A stretch of 17,492 nt of DNA from Blautia sp. GTDB lineage: Bacteria > Bacillota > Clostridia > Lachnospirales > Lachnospiraceae. Each line of letters opens with the position of its first letter. Positions within the stretch are counted from its first letter, which is position 1. The notes under the pieces are model-generated. The model was given only the letters and a program-made list of their open reading frames with translations, had not been told where the DNA came from and did not search any database. The position numbers and the translations under genes were made by a program. Positions 7,724 through 13,746 of the stretch are shown piece after piece. Location of the stretch: assembly GCA_017420455.1 (NCBI GenBank), contig JAFOJB010000047.1, positions 1-17,492 of the forward strand, given 5' to 3'.

Positions 7724-7870
7724 ACTGCCTTTCTCCGCTGTGATCGTTCTTCCCTCCGGCTGCAGACCATACAGACTGGTCTGTCCCTGTGGCTGCCGCC
7801 ATGAGAAACGATGGCATGATCATCACAGACCACCGCCATCCAAGATCCTTTCTATACAAATCTAAGAATC

Positions 7871-7899
7871 ATTTTATCCCAAAATGTCTGGTTTTACAA
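7871..7899 (-). promoter_or_regulatory. Promoter of the neopullulanase gene
   Basis: TTGTAA (7894-7899) and TAAAAT (7871-7876) are separated by 17 bases on the minus strand, just downstream of the terminator that closes the ftsH unit. It implies a 5' leader of about 140 bases before ATG 7723. GGTT-gtaa-AACC forms a small palindrome over the -35. Confidence 0.65.
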
Positions 7900-7922
7900 C
7901 CATCTTTCACACCCTGTATCGT

Positions 7923-7956
7923 AAAAAAAGCAGCCTCCTGCGGGGCTGCTTTTTTT
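7923..7956. terminator. Bidirectional intrinsic terminator after ftsH
   Basis: An A7 run plus GCAGCC (7923-7935) is mirrored by GGCTGC plus a T7 run (7944-7956) around an 8-base loop. Because A and T runs flank both sides, it can stop transcription in either direction. For the minus strand it closes the tilS-hpt-ftsH unit about 135 bases past the ftsH stop. Confidence 0.85.
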
Positions 7957-7980
7957 GGAGAAGGTATTTCTTCTTATGGG

Positions 7981-8055
7981 GTGTAGCAAAAACTATATAT
8001 TATATTGGGGGTTTACGATTATTATATTAACATTTCGTCCCCCAAAAGTCTACAC
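7981..8055. repeat. Nested inverted repeats in the ftsH 3' region
   Basis: Between the ftsH stop and the terminator, GTGTAG (7981-7986) pairs with CTACAC (8050-8055), and inside it TTGGGGG (8005-8011) pairs with CCCCCAA (8039-8045). The enclosed sequence is very A/T rich. No U tract follows, so it is not a standard terminator; it may be a 3' UTR structure. Confidence 0.45.
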
Positions 8056-8089
8056 AAAGTTCACAAATTCTTGCCTTTGTTTTTGGTAA

Positions 8090-9907
8090 TTATGCCTCAA
8101 ACAACGCCTCGAATTCTTCTCTGTGAACCTTTTCCTTTTCCATCAGGAGACTCGCGCAGCTGTGCAGCACGTCCATGTGGGCCGTGATCAGCTTCTTTGC
8201 ACTGTCATGGCACTCCTGGATGATCCGGTGGATTTCCCCGTCGATCTCCTGGGCTACGCTCTCACTGAAGCCTCTGGTATGCGCCAGATCTCTTCCGATA
8301 AAAACCTCGTCCTCTTCGTCCCCATAGGCCACGAGCCCGATCTTATCCGACATTCCGTATTTCATGACCATGGCCCTTGCCACCTTTGTCGCCTGCTTGA
8401 TATCGTTCGACGCCCCGGTAGTGATGTCTTCGAAGATCAGCTCCTCGGCGACACGTCCTCCCAGCAATGTAGTGATCTCCTGCAGCATCTTTCCCCTGGT
8501 ATCGAACAGATCGTCATTCTCCGGAAGCGGCATGGTATAACCTGCGGCTCCCAGTCCGGTGGGAATGATGGAAATGGTATAGACAGCCTCCATATCCGGC
8601 AGCACGTGGAACAGAATGGCATGGCCGGCCTCATGGTAGGCTGTGATCCTCTTTACCTTGTCGGAGATCACCTTGCTCTTTTTCTCCGCGCCGATCCCCA
8701 CCTTGATAAAGGAATTCTTGATATCCTGCTGGACAATATAGCCTCTGTCGTCCTTTGCTGCGGAAATAGCGGCCTCATTCAGCAGGTTTTCCAGATCTGC
8801 CCCGGTAAAGCCGGCTGTAGTCTGCGCGATCTGACGCAGATCCACATCCTCTCCCAGAGGCTTGTCCTTTGCATGAACATGAAGAATCTCCTCTCTTCCC
8901 CTGACATCCGGCCTCCCCACGGCAACCTTCCGGTCGAACCGGCCCGGACGCAGAATGGCAGGGTCAAGGATATCCACACGGTTGGTGGCCGCCATGACGA
9001 TAATGCCTTCATTGACCCCGAACCCGTCCATCTCCACCAGGAGTTGATTCAAGGTCTGTTCTCTCTCATCGTGACCGCCGCCCATACCGGTACCTCTCTG
9101 GCGGGCCACAGCATCGATCTCATCAATGAAGATAATACAGGGAGCGTGCCGTTTTCCTTCTTCAAACAGATCCCTCACCCGCGAAGCTCCCACGCCTACA
9201 AACATCTCCACAAAATCCGAACCGGAGATGGAGAAGAAGGGAACGCCGGCTTCTCCTGCAACCGCTTTCGCCAGAAGGGTTTTCCCTGTTCCCGGAGGCC
9301 CTACAAGCAGGACGCCTTTGGGAATCCTGGCGCCTACAGCGTTGTATTTCTGCGGCGCTTTCAGGAAGTCCACCACTTCCACCAGGTCCTCCTTTTCCTC
9401 CTGAAGACCGGCCACATTGGCAAAGGTTACCTTGTGGTCGTCCGGCGATACCATCCTGGCATTGCTCTTCTCGAAGTTCATCATCCGGCTGTTCGCCGAA
9501 TTCCCGCCTGCCATGGACCGGTTCATCATCACAAAAAGCAGGAGGAAAAAGCCGCAGGAGATGATCACCGGAAGGATATTGGTCAGGAGAACGCTGTCCC
9601 TCTGCACTCCTTCCACTACGGGCTCGATATGATACTTCCGGAGAAGCTTTTCCACCTCGGTTACATCATTCGAATAAAAATGTTTCTGACTTCCGTCATC
9701 CAATGTCACAGACACCCGTCCGGTGGGAACCTCCCGGTTGGGCGAGATGGTCGCTCCCAGGATCTGCCCCTCCTTCAGGGCCTCCACCATTTTTTCATAT
9801 GAATAGTTGCTTTGCGTTGAGATCTGGTTGTTCAGATACATATATCCTGCGATCATGGCAATGATCATGATCGCGTACAACCCGATCCGGCCTGTCTGTC
9901 TTTCCAA
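8090..9907 (-). CDS. ftsH: ATP-dependent zinc metalloprotease FtsH
   Basis: Membrane-anchored AAA+ protease of 605 residues that degrades misassembled membrane proteins and short-lived regulators. Two membrane segments (about 8-25 and 109-128) flank an external domain. The AAA module shows Walker A GPPGTGKT (203-210), pore motif FVG (236-238), Walker B with IIFIDEID (258-265) and the second region of homology up to GRFDR (322-326). The zinc site HEAGH is at 425-429, with a third ligand expected at D502 (ASNDI). The C-terminal tail is short. The start is a TTG at 9907: AAAGGAG lies nine bases upstream, and the protein begins at the normal point before the first membrane helix. It follows hpt by 139 bases, the conserved Firmicute order. 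Confidence 0.98.
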   Translation of the reverse strand: MERQTGRIGLYAIMIIAMIAGYMYLNNQISTQSNYSYEKMVEALKEGQILGATISPNREVPTGRVSVTLDDGSQKHFYSNDVTEVEKLLRKYHIEPVVEGVQRDSVLLTNILPVIISCGFFLLLFVMMNRSMAGGNSANSRMMNFEKSNARMVSPDDHKVTFANVAGLQEEKEDLVEVVDFLKAPQKYNAVGARIPKGVLLVGPPGTGKTLLAKAVAGEAGVPFFSISGSDFVEMFVGVGASRVRDLFEEGKRHAPCIIFIDEIDAVARQRGTGMGGGHDEREQTLNQLLVEMDGFGVNEGIIVMAATNRVDILDPAILRPGRFDRKVAVGRPDVRGREEILHVHAKDKPLGEDVDLRQIAQTTAGFTGADLENLLNEAAISAAKDDRGYIVQQDIKNSFIKVGIGAEKKSKVISDKVKRITAYHEAGHAILFHVLPDMEAVYTISIIPTGLGAAGYTMPLPENDDLFDTRGKMLQEITTLLGGRVAEELIFEDITTGASNDIKQATKVARAMVMKYGMSDKIGLVAYGDEEDEVFIGRDLAHTRGFSESVAQEIDGEIHRIIQECHDSAKKLITAHMDVLHSCASLLMEKEKVHREEFEALFEA

Positions 9908-9933
9908 ATTTCCGTACTCCTTTCAGATCCCTG

Positions 9934-10023
9934 CTGCCTGAGGATTGAGCCAGAAGGCATAAGGAGACAATGCGGCAGCGCCGACTGTCAGCAGCCCGGC
10001 AGGCTTTGCATCTTCTCAGGCAG
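9934..10023. repeat. Long-range inverted repeat upstream of ftsH
   Basis: CTGCCTGAG (9934-9942) and CTCAGGCAG (10015-10023) are perfect 9-bp complements around 72 bases that include GC-rich runs. The pair occupies most of the hpt-ftsH gap and could fold the ftsH leader. No promoter with good -35 and -10 boxes was found here. Confidence 0.35.
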
Positions 10024-10046
10024 AATCCGGAATCATATGCCGTGTC

Positions 10047-10577
10047 CTAGTCCTCCGTGAATTCCATCACCCCGATGTAGGGAAGGTTCCGATATTTCTG
10101 GGCGTAGTCAAGCCCAAAGCCGACCACAAACTCATCCGGGATCTCAAAACAGGTATAGTCCACATGCACATCCGTCACGCGTCTGTCCGGCTTGTCCAGC
10201 AATGTACAGAGGCAGAGGCTTTTCGGGGACCTGGATTTCAGGATCTGCATGAGATAGCTCAGGGTCCTTCCGGAGTCGATGATGTCCTCCACCACCAGCA
10301 CATCCCTTCCAAGCAGCGGCTGGTCAAGATCCTTCACGATCTTCACAACACCGCTGGATTTCGTATCATCTCCATAGCTGGAGACAGACATAAAGTCAAG
10401 CGTTACCGGAACGGTAATCCGTTTTGCCAGTTCGCACATGAAGAAAACGCCGCCCTTCAGAACACAGATCATGTGGATGCATTTTCCTTCGTAATCCCTG
10501 TTGATGATATCCGCTACTTCCTGGATCCTCTGATCTACCTCTTTCTCGGTCAGCATTACCCTTACTTTTTCGCTCAT
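10047..10577 (-). CDS. hpt: Hypoxanthine(-guanine) phosphoribosyltransferase
   Basis: Purine salvage enzyme of 176 residues, converting hypoxanthine or guanine and PRPP to the nucleotide. Visible parts: LKGG (40-43) of the pyrophosphate loop, the flexible-loop SYGDDTKSSG (67-76), the PRPP-binding loop VLVVEDIIDSGRTL (93-106) with E97, D98 and catalytic D101, and the C-terminal FVVGFGLDYAQKYRNLPYIG (150-169). AAAGGAG eight bases upstream of ATG 10577 supports the start. It lies 18 bases after tilS, almost certainly in one operon, the same order as in Bacillus. Confidence 0.97.
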   Translation of the reverse strand: MSEKVRVMLTEKEVDQRIQEVADIINRDYEGKCIHMICVLKGGVFFMCELAKRITVPVTLDFMSVSSYGDDTKSSGVVKIVKDLDQPLLGRDVLVVEDIIDSGRTLSYLMQILKSRSPKSLCLCTLLDKPDRRVTDVHVDYTCFEIPDEFVVGFGLDYAQKYRNLPYIGVMEFTED

Positions 10578-10595
10578 TCTGTGGGCTCCTTTCTA

Positions 10596-12008
10596 CTATT
10601 TCCCTTCCTGTAAAAGTCCTGTAAAGCAGATTTCCATGATTTTTTCTGTTTCATCTGTAATTTTATAATAGTCGCTCATTCTGCCCCAGTCTGTCACTAG
10701 GATTCTGTTCCCCTCGGCCACCAGAAGAGCCTGACTCCTCACGGCTGCCGGAATATGATCGTCGATCATGATGCGGGACAGTTTTTTCCTGTGAGGCGGG
10801 ACCCCGATCAGCATATAATCTCCTTCTTTTCTGTTCCGGATCACAAGACTGCCTTCTATTCTATCATAATCGAGCCATTTCGTATACTTTTTTTCGACAA
10901 TCTTTTGCCCTTCCCATGGAAAGATGCGTGTCTGCACCTCCGCCTGGCCTATGGCCACGGTTCCGGGCACCATAAGTTCCTTCTCGAGGAACCCGTTCTC
11001 CGCCTGCCCTTCCCTGCAGAGCCGCACGCCTTCATATACCCTGTATCCTGCCAGCTCCCCCGGAAGGGAAAGCCGCCTTCCTGTCTGAAGGCCGTAGAGG
11101 GAAAGCAGTTCCTCCACATGCCTGGAAGAGAAATCCCTTCTGCCGCCGCAGAGAAGCTCCACCGCCTGCAGAACAGCGCTTGTCTGTTCTGCCCTTTCCG
11201 CCTGAAAAAACAGGTCTGTAAACAGGATCTCTCCCTCCTTCGAAGGACAGGTCTCAAGCAGCTTTCTCCCCTTTCCTGCAATATAATCCACCGCCTCGGC
11301 AGTCATGGCGGCACAGGACGCAATATGCTGCACTGCCCTGCTGTTGATCTCCTGACAGAGGAGCGGCAGAATATCATGCCGGATGCGGTTTCTGGTATAT
11401 TCCCCCGTGAGATTCGTGCTGTCCGTGATGCAGGAGATTTTATTTGCTTCCAGATAGGCCTCTATTTCCTTTCTGGAAAGACAAAGAACCGGCCGGATGG
11501 TACTGCCGGATACAGGCCGCATGGAAGCGATGCCATAGATTCCGGTTCCTCTGGCCAGATTGTGCAGCACTGTCTCTGCCAAATCCTCCTGCTGGTGCGC
11601 AACTGCCTTTTTCTGCTTCCCGGCAGGAACCTGCAGCTCCTCGAATACGCTCTGAAAGGCTTCCTTTCTGAGGAGCCTTCCCGTTTCCTCCAGCCCCAGC
11701 TGCTTTTCTCTTGCAGCAGCCGGAACATCATAAAAGCGGACTTTGCAGGATATGCCCCAGCTGCGGCAGGTCTCCTGTACCAGGCGGCAGTCCCTGTCCG
11801 CCTCCGCTCCGCGGATGCCGTGATGGACATGAAGGACGTAAAGAGAAAACTCTCTCTTTTTCCGGTATTCCCGCAGGATGTGCAGCATAGCCATAGAATC
11901 CGCCCCGCCGGAAACACCCGCTACCACCGTGTCTCCCGGAGAGATCATGGCATTTTTCTCGATAAAGGCTGCCGCCCTCCTGTACAGCGTAAAAGACTCT
12001 CCCCGCAT
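10596..12008 (-). CDS. tilS: tRNA(Ile)-lysidine synthetase
   Basis: Modifies C34 of the CAU-anticodon tRNA-Ile to lysidine so that it reads AUA; essential in most bacteria. The 470-residue protein has the N-terminal PP-loop ATPase SGGADS (33-38), followed by LHVHHGIRGAEADRD, AHQQEDLAETVLHNLARGTG, and TRNRIRHDILPLL, all characteristic of TilS. The usual HHxDDQ-type motif appears here as HQQEDL, a mild variation. The C-terminal substrate-binding domain carries AVRSQALLVAEGNRILVTDW. AAGAGGTG about seven bases upstream supports ATG 12008. The ribosome-binding site belongs to the repeat described at 12017-12108. Confidence 0.96.
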   Translation of the reverse strand: MRGESFTLYRRAAAFIEKNAMISPGDTVVAGVSGGADSMAMLHILREYRKKREFSLYVLHVHHGIRGAEADRDCRLVQETCRSWGISCKVRFYDVPAAAREKQLGLEETGRLLRKEAFQSVFEELQVPAGKQKKAVAHQQEDLAETVLHNLARGTGIYGIASMRPVSGSTIRPVLCLSRKEIEAYLEANKISCITDSTNLTGEYTRNRIRHDILPLLCQEINSRAVQHIASCAAMTAEAVDYIAGKGRKLLETCPSKEGEILFTDLFFQAERAEQTSAVLQAVELLCGGRRDFSSRHVEELLSLYGLQTGRRLSLPGELAGYRVYEGVRLCREGQAENGFLEKELMVPGTVAIGQAEVQTRIFPWEGQKIVEKKYTKWLDYDRIEGSLVIRNRKEGDYMLIGVPPHRKKLSRIMIDDHIPAAVRSQALLVAEGNRILVTDWGRMSDYYKITDETEKIMEICFTGLLQEGK

Positions 12009-12016
12009 TTTTCACA

Positions 12017-12108
12017 CCTCTTATTCTTGACATACATTGTTGCCGGATGACGAATGAGTAAAGGGGATCTGGCCCTCTCTGCAATCGCCGGATGAACAGG
12101 CAGCTCCG
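12017..12108. repeat. Intergenic leader-like repeat, copy 2
   Basis: In the 180-base gap upstream of tilS, CCTCTTATTC (12017-12026) and 12028-12062 match the region upstream of the araC-family gene (19 of 22 over TGACATACATTGTTGCCGGA and its next two bases). Bases 12066-12108 match 1828-1871. It is shorter and cleaner than copy 1. A GC-rich hairpin-prone tail (CCCGCTGAGCGCGGG, 12118-12132) follows. Confidence 0.6.
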
Positions 12109-12188
12109 TCCGCCCGGCCCGCTGAGCGCGGGAATAAAGAAAGCCATCTTCAAAGCCAGAAGACCTGACTATGAACATGGCAAAAGCT

Positions 12189-12509
12189 TTAATGCGTTTC
12201 CTTTGCTTCCTGAAAAACGATCTCATTTTCCTTCACAAGACCCAGACGGCTTCTGGCGACCTCTTCCGCGTATTCGTCTGTAGTCATATACTGTTTCAGG
12301 TTTGCTATCTCTGTTTTCCTTTGATACTCCCTCTGGATCTCTTCGTCCAGAGAAGCGGTCCTGTCCACGTAATACGCTAATCTTTCCTCCAGCTCACGGC
12401 TTTTCATAATGACTGTCCCCAAAAGGAACAGCACAACCAAAGCGACCGCAGCCATACCAAGATGATCGGACCCCGCTCTCTTCCTGTTCTTTTTTTCTGA
12501 CCCCTTCAA
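12189..12509 (-). CDS. divIC: Septum formation initiator, FtsB/DivIC family
   Basis: Small bitopic division protein of about 106 residues. A basic N-terminus is followed by one membrane helix (about 18-35), a coiled coil (37-66) and the family tail ARSRLGLVKENEIVF (about 85-99). It is expected to form the DivIC-FtsL-DivIB complex at the septum. The chosen start is TTG 12509, with AGAGGGG eight bases upstream; an in-frame GTG at 12545 would add 12 residues but its purine run lies directly against the codon. It has its own promoter (12622-12650). In spore formers yabP and yabQ usually separate it from rqcP; here they are absent. Confidence 0.88.
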   Translation of the reverse strand: MKGSEKKNRKRAGSDHLGMAAVALVVLFLLGTVIMKSRELEERLAYYVDRTASLDEEIQREYQRKTEIANLKQYMTTDEYAEEVARSRLGLVKENEIVFQEAKETH

Positions 12510-12621
12510 AATAACTGCCCCTCTTTTATGATTTTTCTCTTCCACCCCTTCTGATCACCGGAGAAATGCCCCACCATTGATCCGGTTATTCCGAGATGGA
12601 AACTACGCTCCCTCATTATGA

Positions 12622-12650
12622 ATATTACAACCATAAACCCGAAATGGCAA
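12622..12650 (-). promoter_or_regulatory. Promoter of divIC
   Basis: TTGCCA (12645-12650) and TAATAT (12622-12627) lie 17 bases apart on the minus strand, in the gap between rqcP and divIC. An A/T run (12651-12659) lies just upstream of the -35. It suggests divIC is transcribed separately from rqcP. Confidence 0.6.
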
Positions 12651-12706
12651 GTTTTTTTTCGTCAGACACAGAAGCCTCCCCAGATGCGGCTGTGAACTGC
12701 GGAATA

Positions 12707-12946
12707 TTACAGATACCGGTACAGGCTCTCCGTTTCTTCTTTCCGGACGGTTTCTTTCACATCCAGAACCTCTACCCTCACGTTCCTGCTGCCGAACTGG
12801 ATTTCGATGATATCCCCCTCCTTTACCTGGGCGGAGGCTTTTGCCGGCTTGTCATTCACCAGCACCCTGCCTGCGTCACAGGCTTCGTTGGCGACAGTCC
12901 GACGCTTGATCAGTCTCGAAATCTTCAGATATTTATCCAATCTCAT
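12707..12946 (-). CDS. rqcP: S4-domain ribosome quality-control protein RqcP (YabO/Hsp15 family)
   Basis: A 79-residue protein made almost wholly of one S4 RNA-binding domain: MRLDKYLKISRLIKRR at the start, then AGRVLVNDKPAKASAQVKEG and the conserved tail region FGSRNVRVEVLDVK. It matches Bacillus RqcP (YabO), which works with RqcH on stalled 50S subunits during C-terminal alanine tailing. GAGGA about ten bases upstream supports ATG 12946. Its place after hup is conserved in Firmicutes. No clear promoter was found in the hairpin-rich region upstream. Confidence 0.93.
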   Translation of the reverse strand: MRLDKYLKISRLIKRRTVANEACDAGRVLVNDKPAKASAQVKEGDIIEIQFGSRNVRVEVLDVKETVRKEETESLYRYL

Positions 12947-12980
12947 TTTCTCATTCCTCTACAGCGCTGATGCGCACACA

Positions 12981-13201
12981 GGCGGTTTTCCGCCCCATCT
13001 CCTTCTGACCGCAAATACCGTCAAGTACGCGTCTGTGCAGGCAGGACGCACGTCTGGCGGCTTTATCGATCGGACAGGGGAGAAGTGCGCTCCCCTGCCC
13101 GATCCGCGATACCGCTCATCTCAGGGCAAGCCCTTTCGATGACCGTTCGCCGTCAAGTGTGCGCTCGTGCGAGCACGGCGCACGTTTGACGGCTTTATCG
13201 C
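12981..13201. repeat. Hairpin-rich intergenic array with a duplicated 51-bp palindromic unit
   Basis: Between the hup terminator and rqcP there is no protein gene. Two 51-bp units (13019-13069 and 13151-13201) agree at 39 of 51 positions, both starting CGTCAAGT and ending GGCTTTATCG. Each folds back on itself; the right copy pairs 14 of 16 stem positions, plus two G-U pairs if read on the plus strand. Between them GATCGGACAGGGGAG (13068-13082) pairs with CTCCCCTGCCCGATC (13090-13104), 14 of 15. Smaller hairpins are GGCGG/CCGCC (12981-12994) and AGGGC-aa-GCCCT (about 13122-13133). Confidence 0.65.
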
Positions 13202-13203
13202 GC

Positions 13204-13235
13204 AAAAAAGGCTGCCGCTTCAGTGAGCGGCAGCC
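13204..13235 (-). terminator. Intrinsic terminator of hup
   Basis: AGCGGCAGCC (13226-13235) pairs with GGCTGCCGCT (13210-13219), a perfect 10-bp GC-rich stem with a 6-base loop. On the minus strand it is followed by six T residues (13204-13209). It begins 12 bases after the hup stop. Confidence 0.92.
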
Positions 13236-13247
13236 TCCCGGTTTCCA

Positions 13248-13523
13248 TTATTCGTTCACAGCATCCTTCAGGGCTTTTCCGGCTTTGAATTTCGGGGCTT
13301 TGGAAGCCTTGATCTCCATGGTCTCTCCGGTCTGGGGGTTCCTGCCCTCTCTGGCGGCTCTCTCGCTTACCTCAAAGGTACCGAATCCAACCAGCTGAAC
13401 CTTCTCTCCCTTTTTCAGTTCCTGGGAAACAACATCTATGAAAGACTTCAGAACCTTCTCCACGTCCTTCTTGGAAAGCTCTGTCTGTGCAGCCATAGCG
13501 TCTACTAACTCTGTTTTATTCAT
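13248..13523 (-). CDS. hup: DNA-binding protein HU
   Basis: Nucleoid-associated histone-like protein of 91 residues, the normal HU length, which bends and compacts DNA as a dimer. It begins MNKTELVDAMAAQTELSKKD and contains the beta-arm core GFGTFEVSERAAREGRNPQT ending in the usual PKFKAGKALKDAVN. AGGAGG seven bases before ATG 13523 sets the start; an upstream in-frame codon at 13556 has no site. A strong promoter and a strong terminator make it a single-gene unit. HU and IHF share the fold; the position next to rqcP and the sequence favour HU. Confidence 0.97.
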   Translation of the reverse strand: MNKTELVDAMAAQTELSKKDVEKVLKSFIDVVSQELKKGEKVQLVGFGTFEVSERAAREGRNPQTGETMEIKASKAPKFKAGKALKDAVNE

Positions 13524-13567
13524 AATTGACCCTCCTGAATTGATATGCTCTTTCAAGTGTACTTACA

Positions 13568-13596
13568 TTTATAAACCATACACTGGTAAATGTCAA
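13568..13596 (-). promoter_or_regulatory. Promoter of hup
   Basis: A perfect TTGACA (13591-13596) is followed after 17 bases by TATAAA (13568-13573) on the minus strand, about 45 bases before the hup start. The nearest edge of the palindromic element at 13619-13733 is 22 bases upstream of the -35. Confidence 0.88.
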
Positions 13597-13618
13597 GAGA
13601 ATACACAGACAAACATGT

Positions 13619-13733
13619 ACCGCAGGGTTACTGTCACTCCACAAGATGAGGAATTCAGGCGCGAAGCGCCGGGAGAGCCCGCCGGGCGGGGACTCCGAAT
13701 GTTGTGGAGAGCTGCGGACAGTAACACCGCAGG
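13619..13733. mobile_element. MITE-like palindromic element with 8-bp flanking direct repeats
   Basis: A 99-bp element (13627-13725) starts GTTACTGTC and ends with its exact complement GACAGTAAC. Inside these, CTCCACAA (13637-13644) pairs with TTGTGGAG (13702-13709). The centre has two more hairpins, GGCGC-gaa-GCGCC (13658-13670) and CCCGCC/GGCGGG (13678-13690). The element is bracketed by the identical 8-mer ACCGCAGG on both sides (13619-13626, 13726-13733), as expected of a target-site duplication. It has no coding capacity. Caveat: the right 8-mer can also pair with CTGCGG at 13712-13717, so a simple structured 3' UTR of pgm is the alternative. Confidence 0.6.
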
Positions 13734-13746
13734 AATAATCTGCGCA

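Noticed and set aside
7599..7859. An 86-codon minus-strand frame overlapping the neopullulanase start
   Set aside because: Starts at a TTG right at the predicted transcription start and ends well inside the enzyme gene; no family resemblance.
7900..7922. CcpA (cre) operator near the neopullulanase promoter
   Set aside because: TGAAAGATGGTTGT lacks the essential central CG of the cre consensus.
8123..9802. A 559-codon open frame on the plus strand
   Set aside because: Antisense shadow of ftsH; no recognisable domain and no ribosome-binding site of note.
10755..12050. A 431-codon open frame on the plus strand
   Set aside because: Antisense shadow of tilS, which has clear motifs and a good start.
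12981..13201. CRISPR array
   Set aside because: The two repeat units are 51 bp, only 76% alike, with a single 81-bp gap and no third unit; no cas genes nearby.
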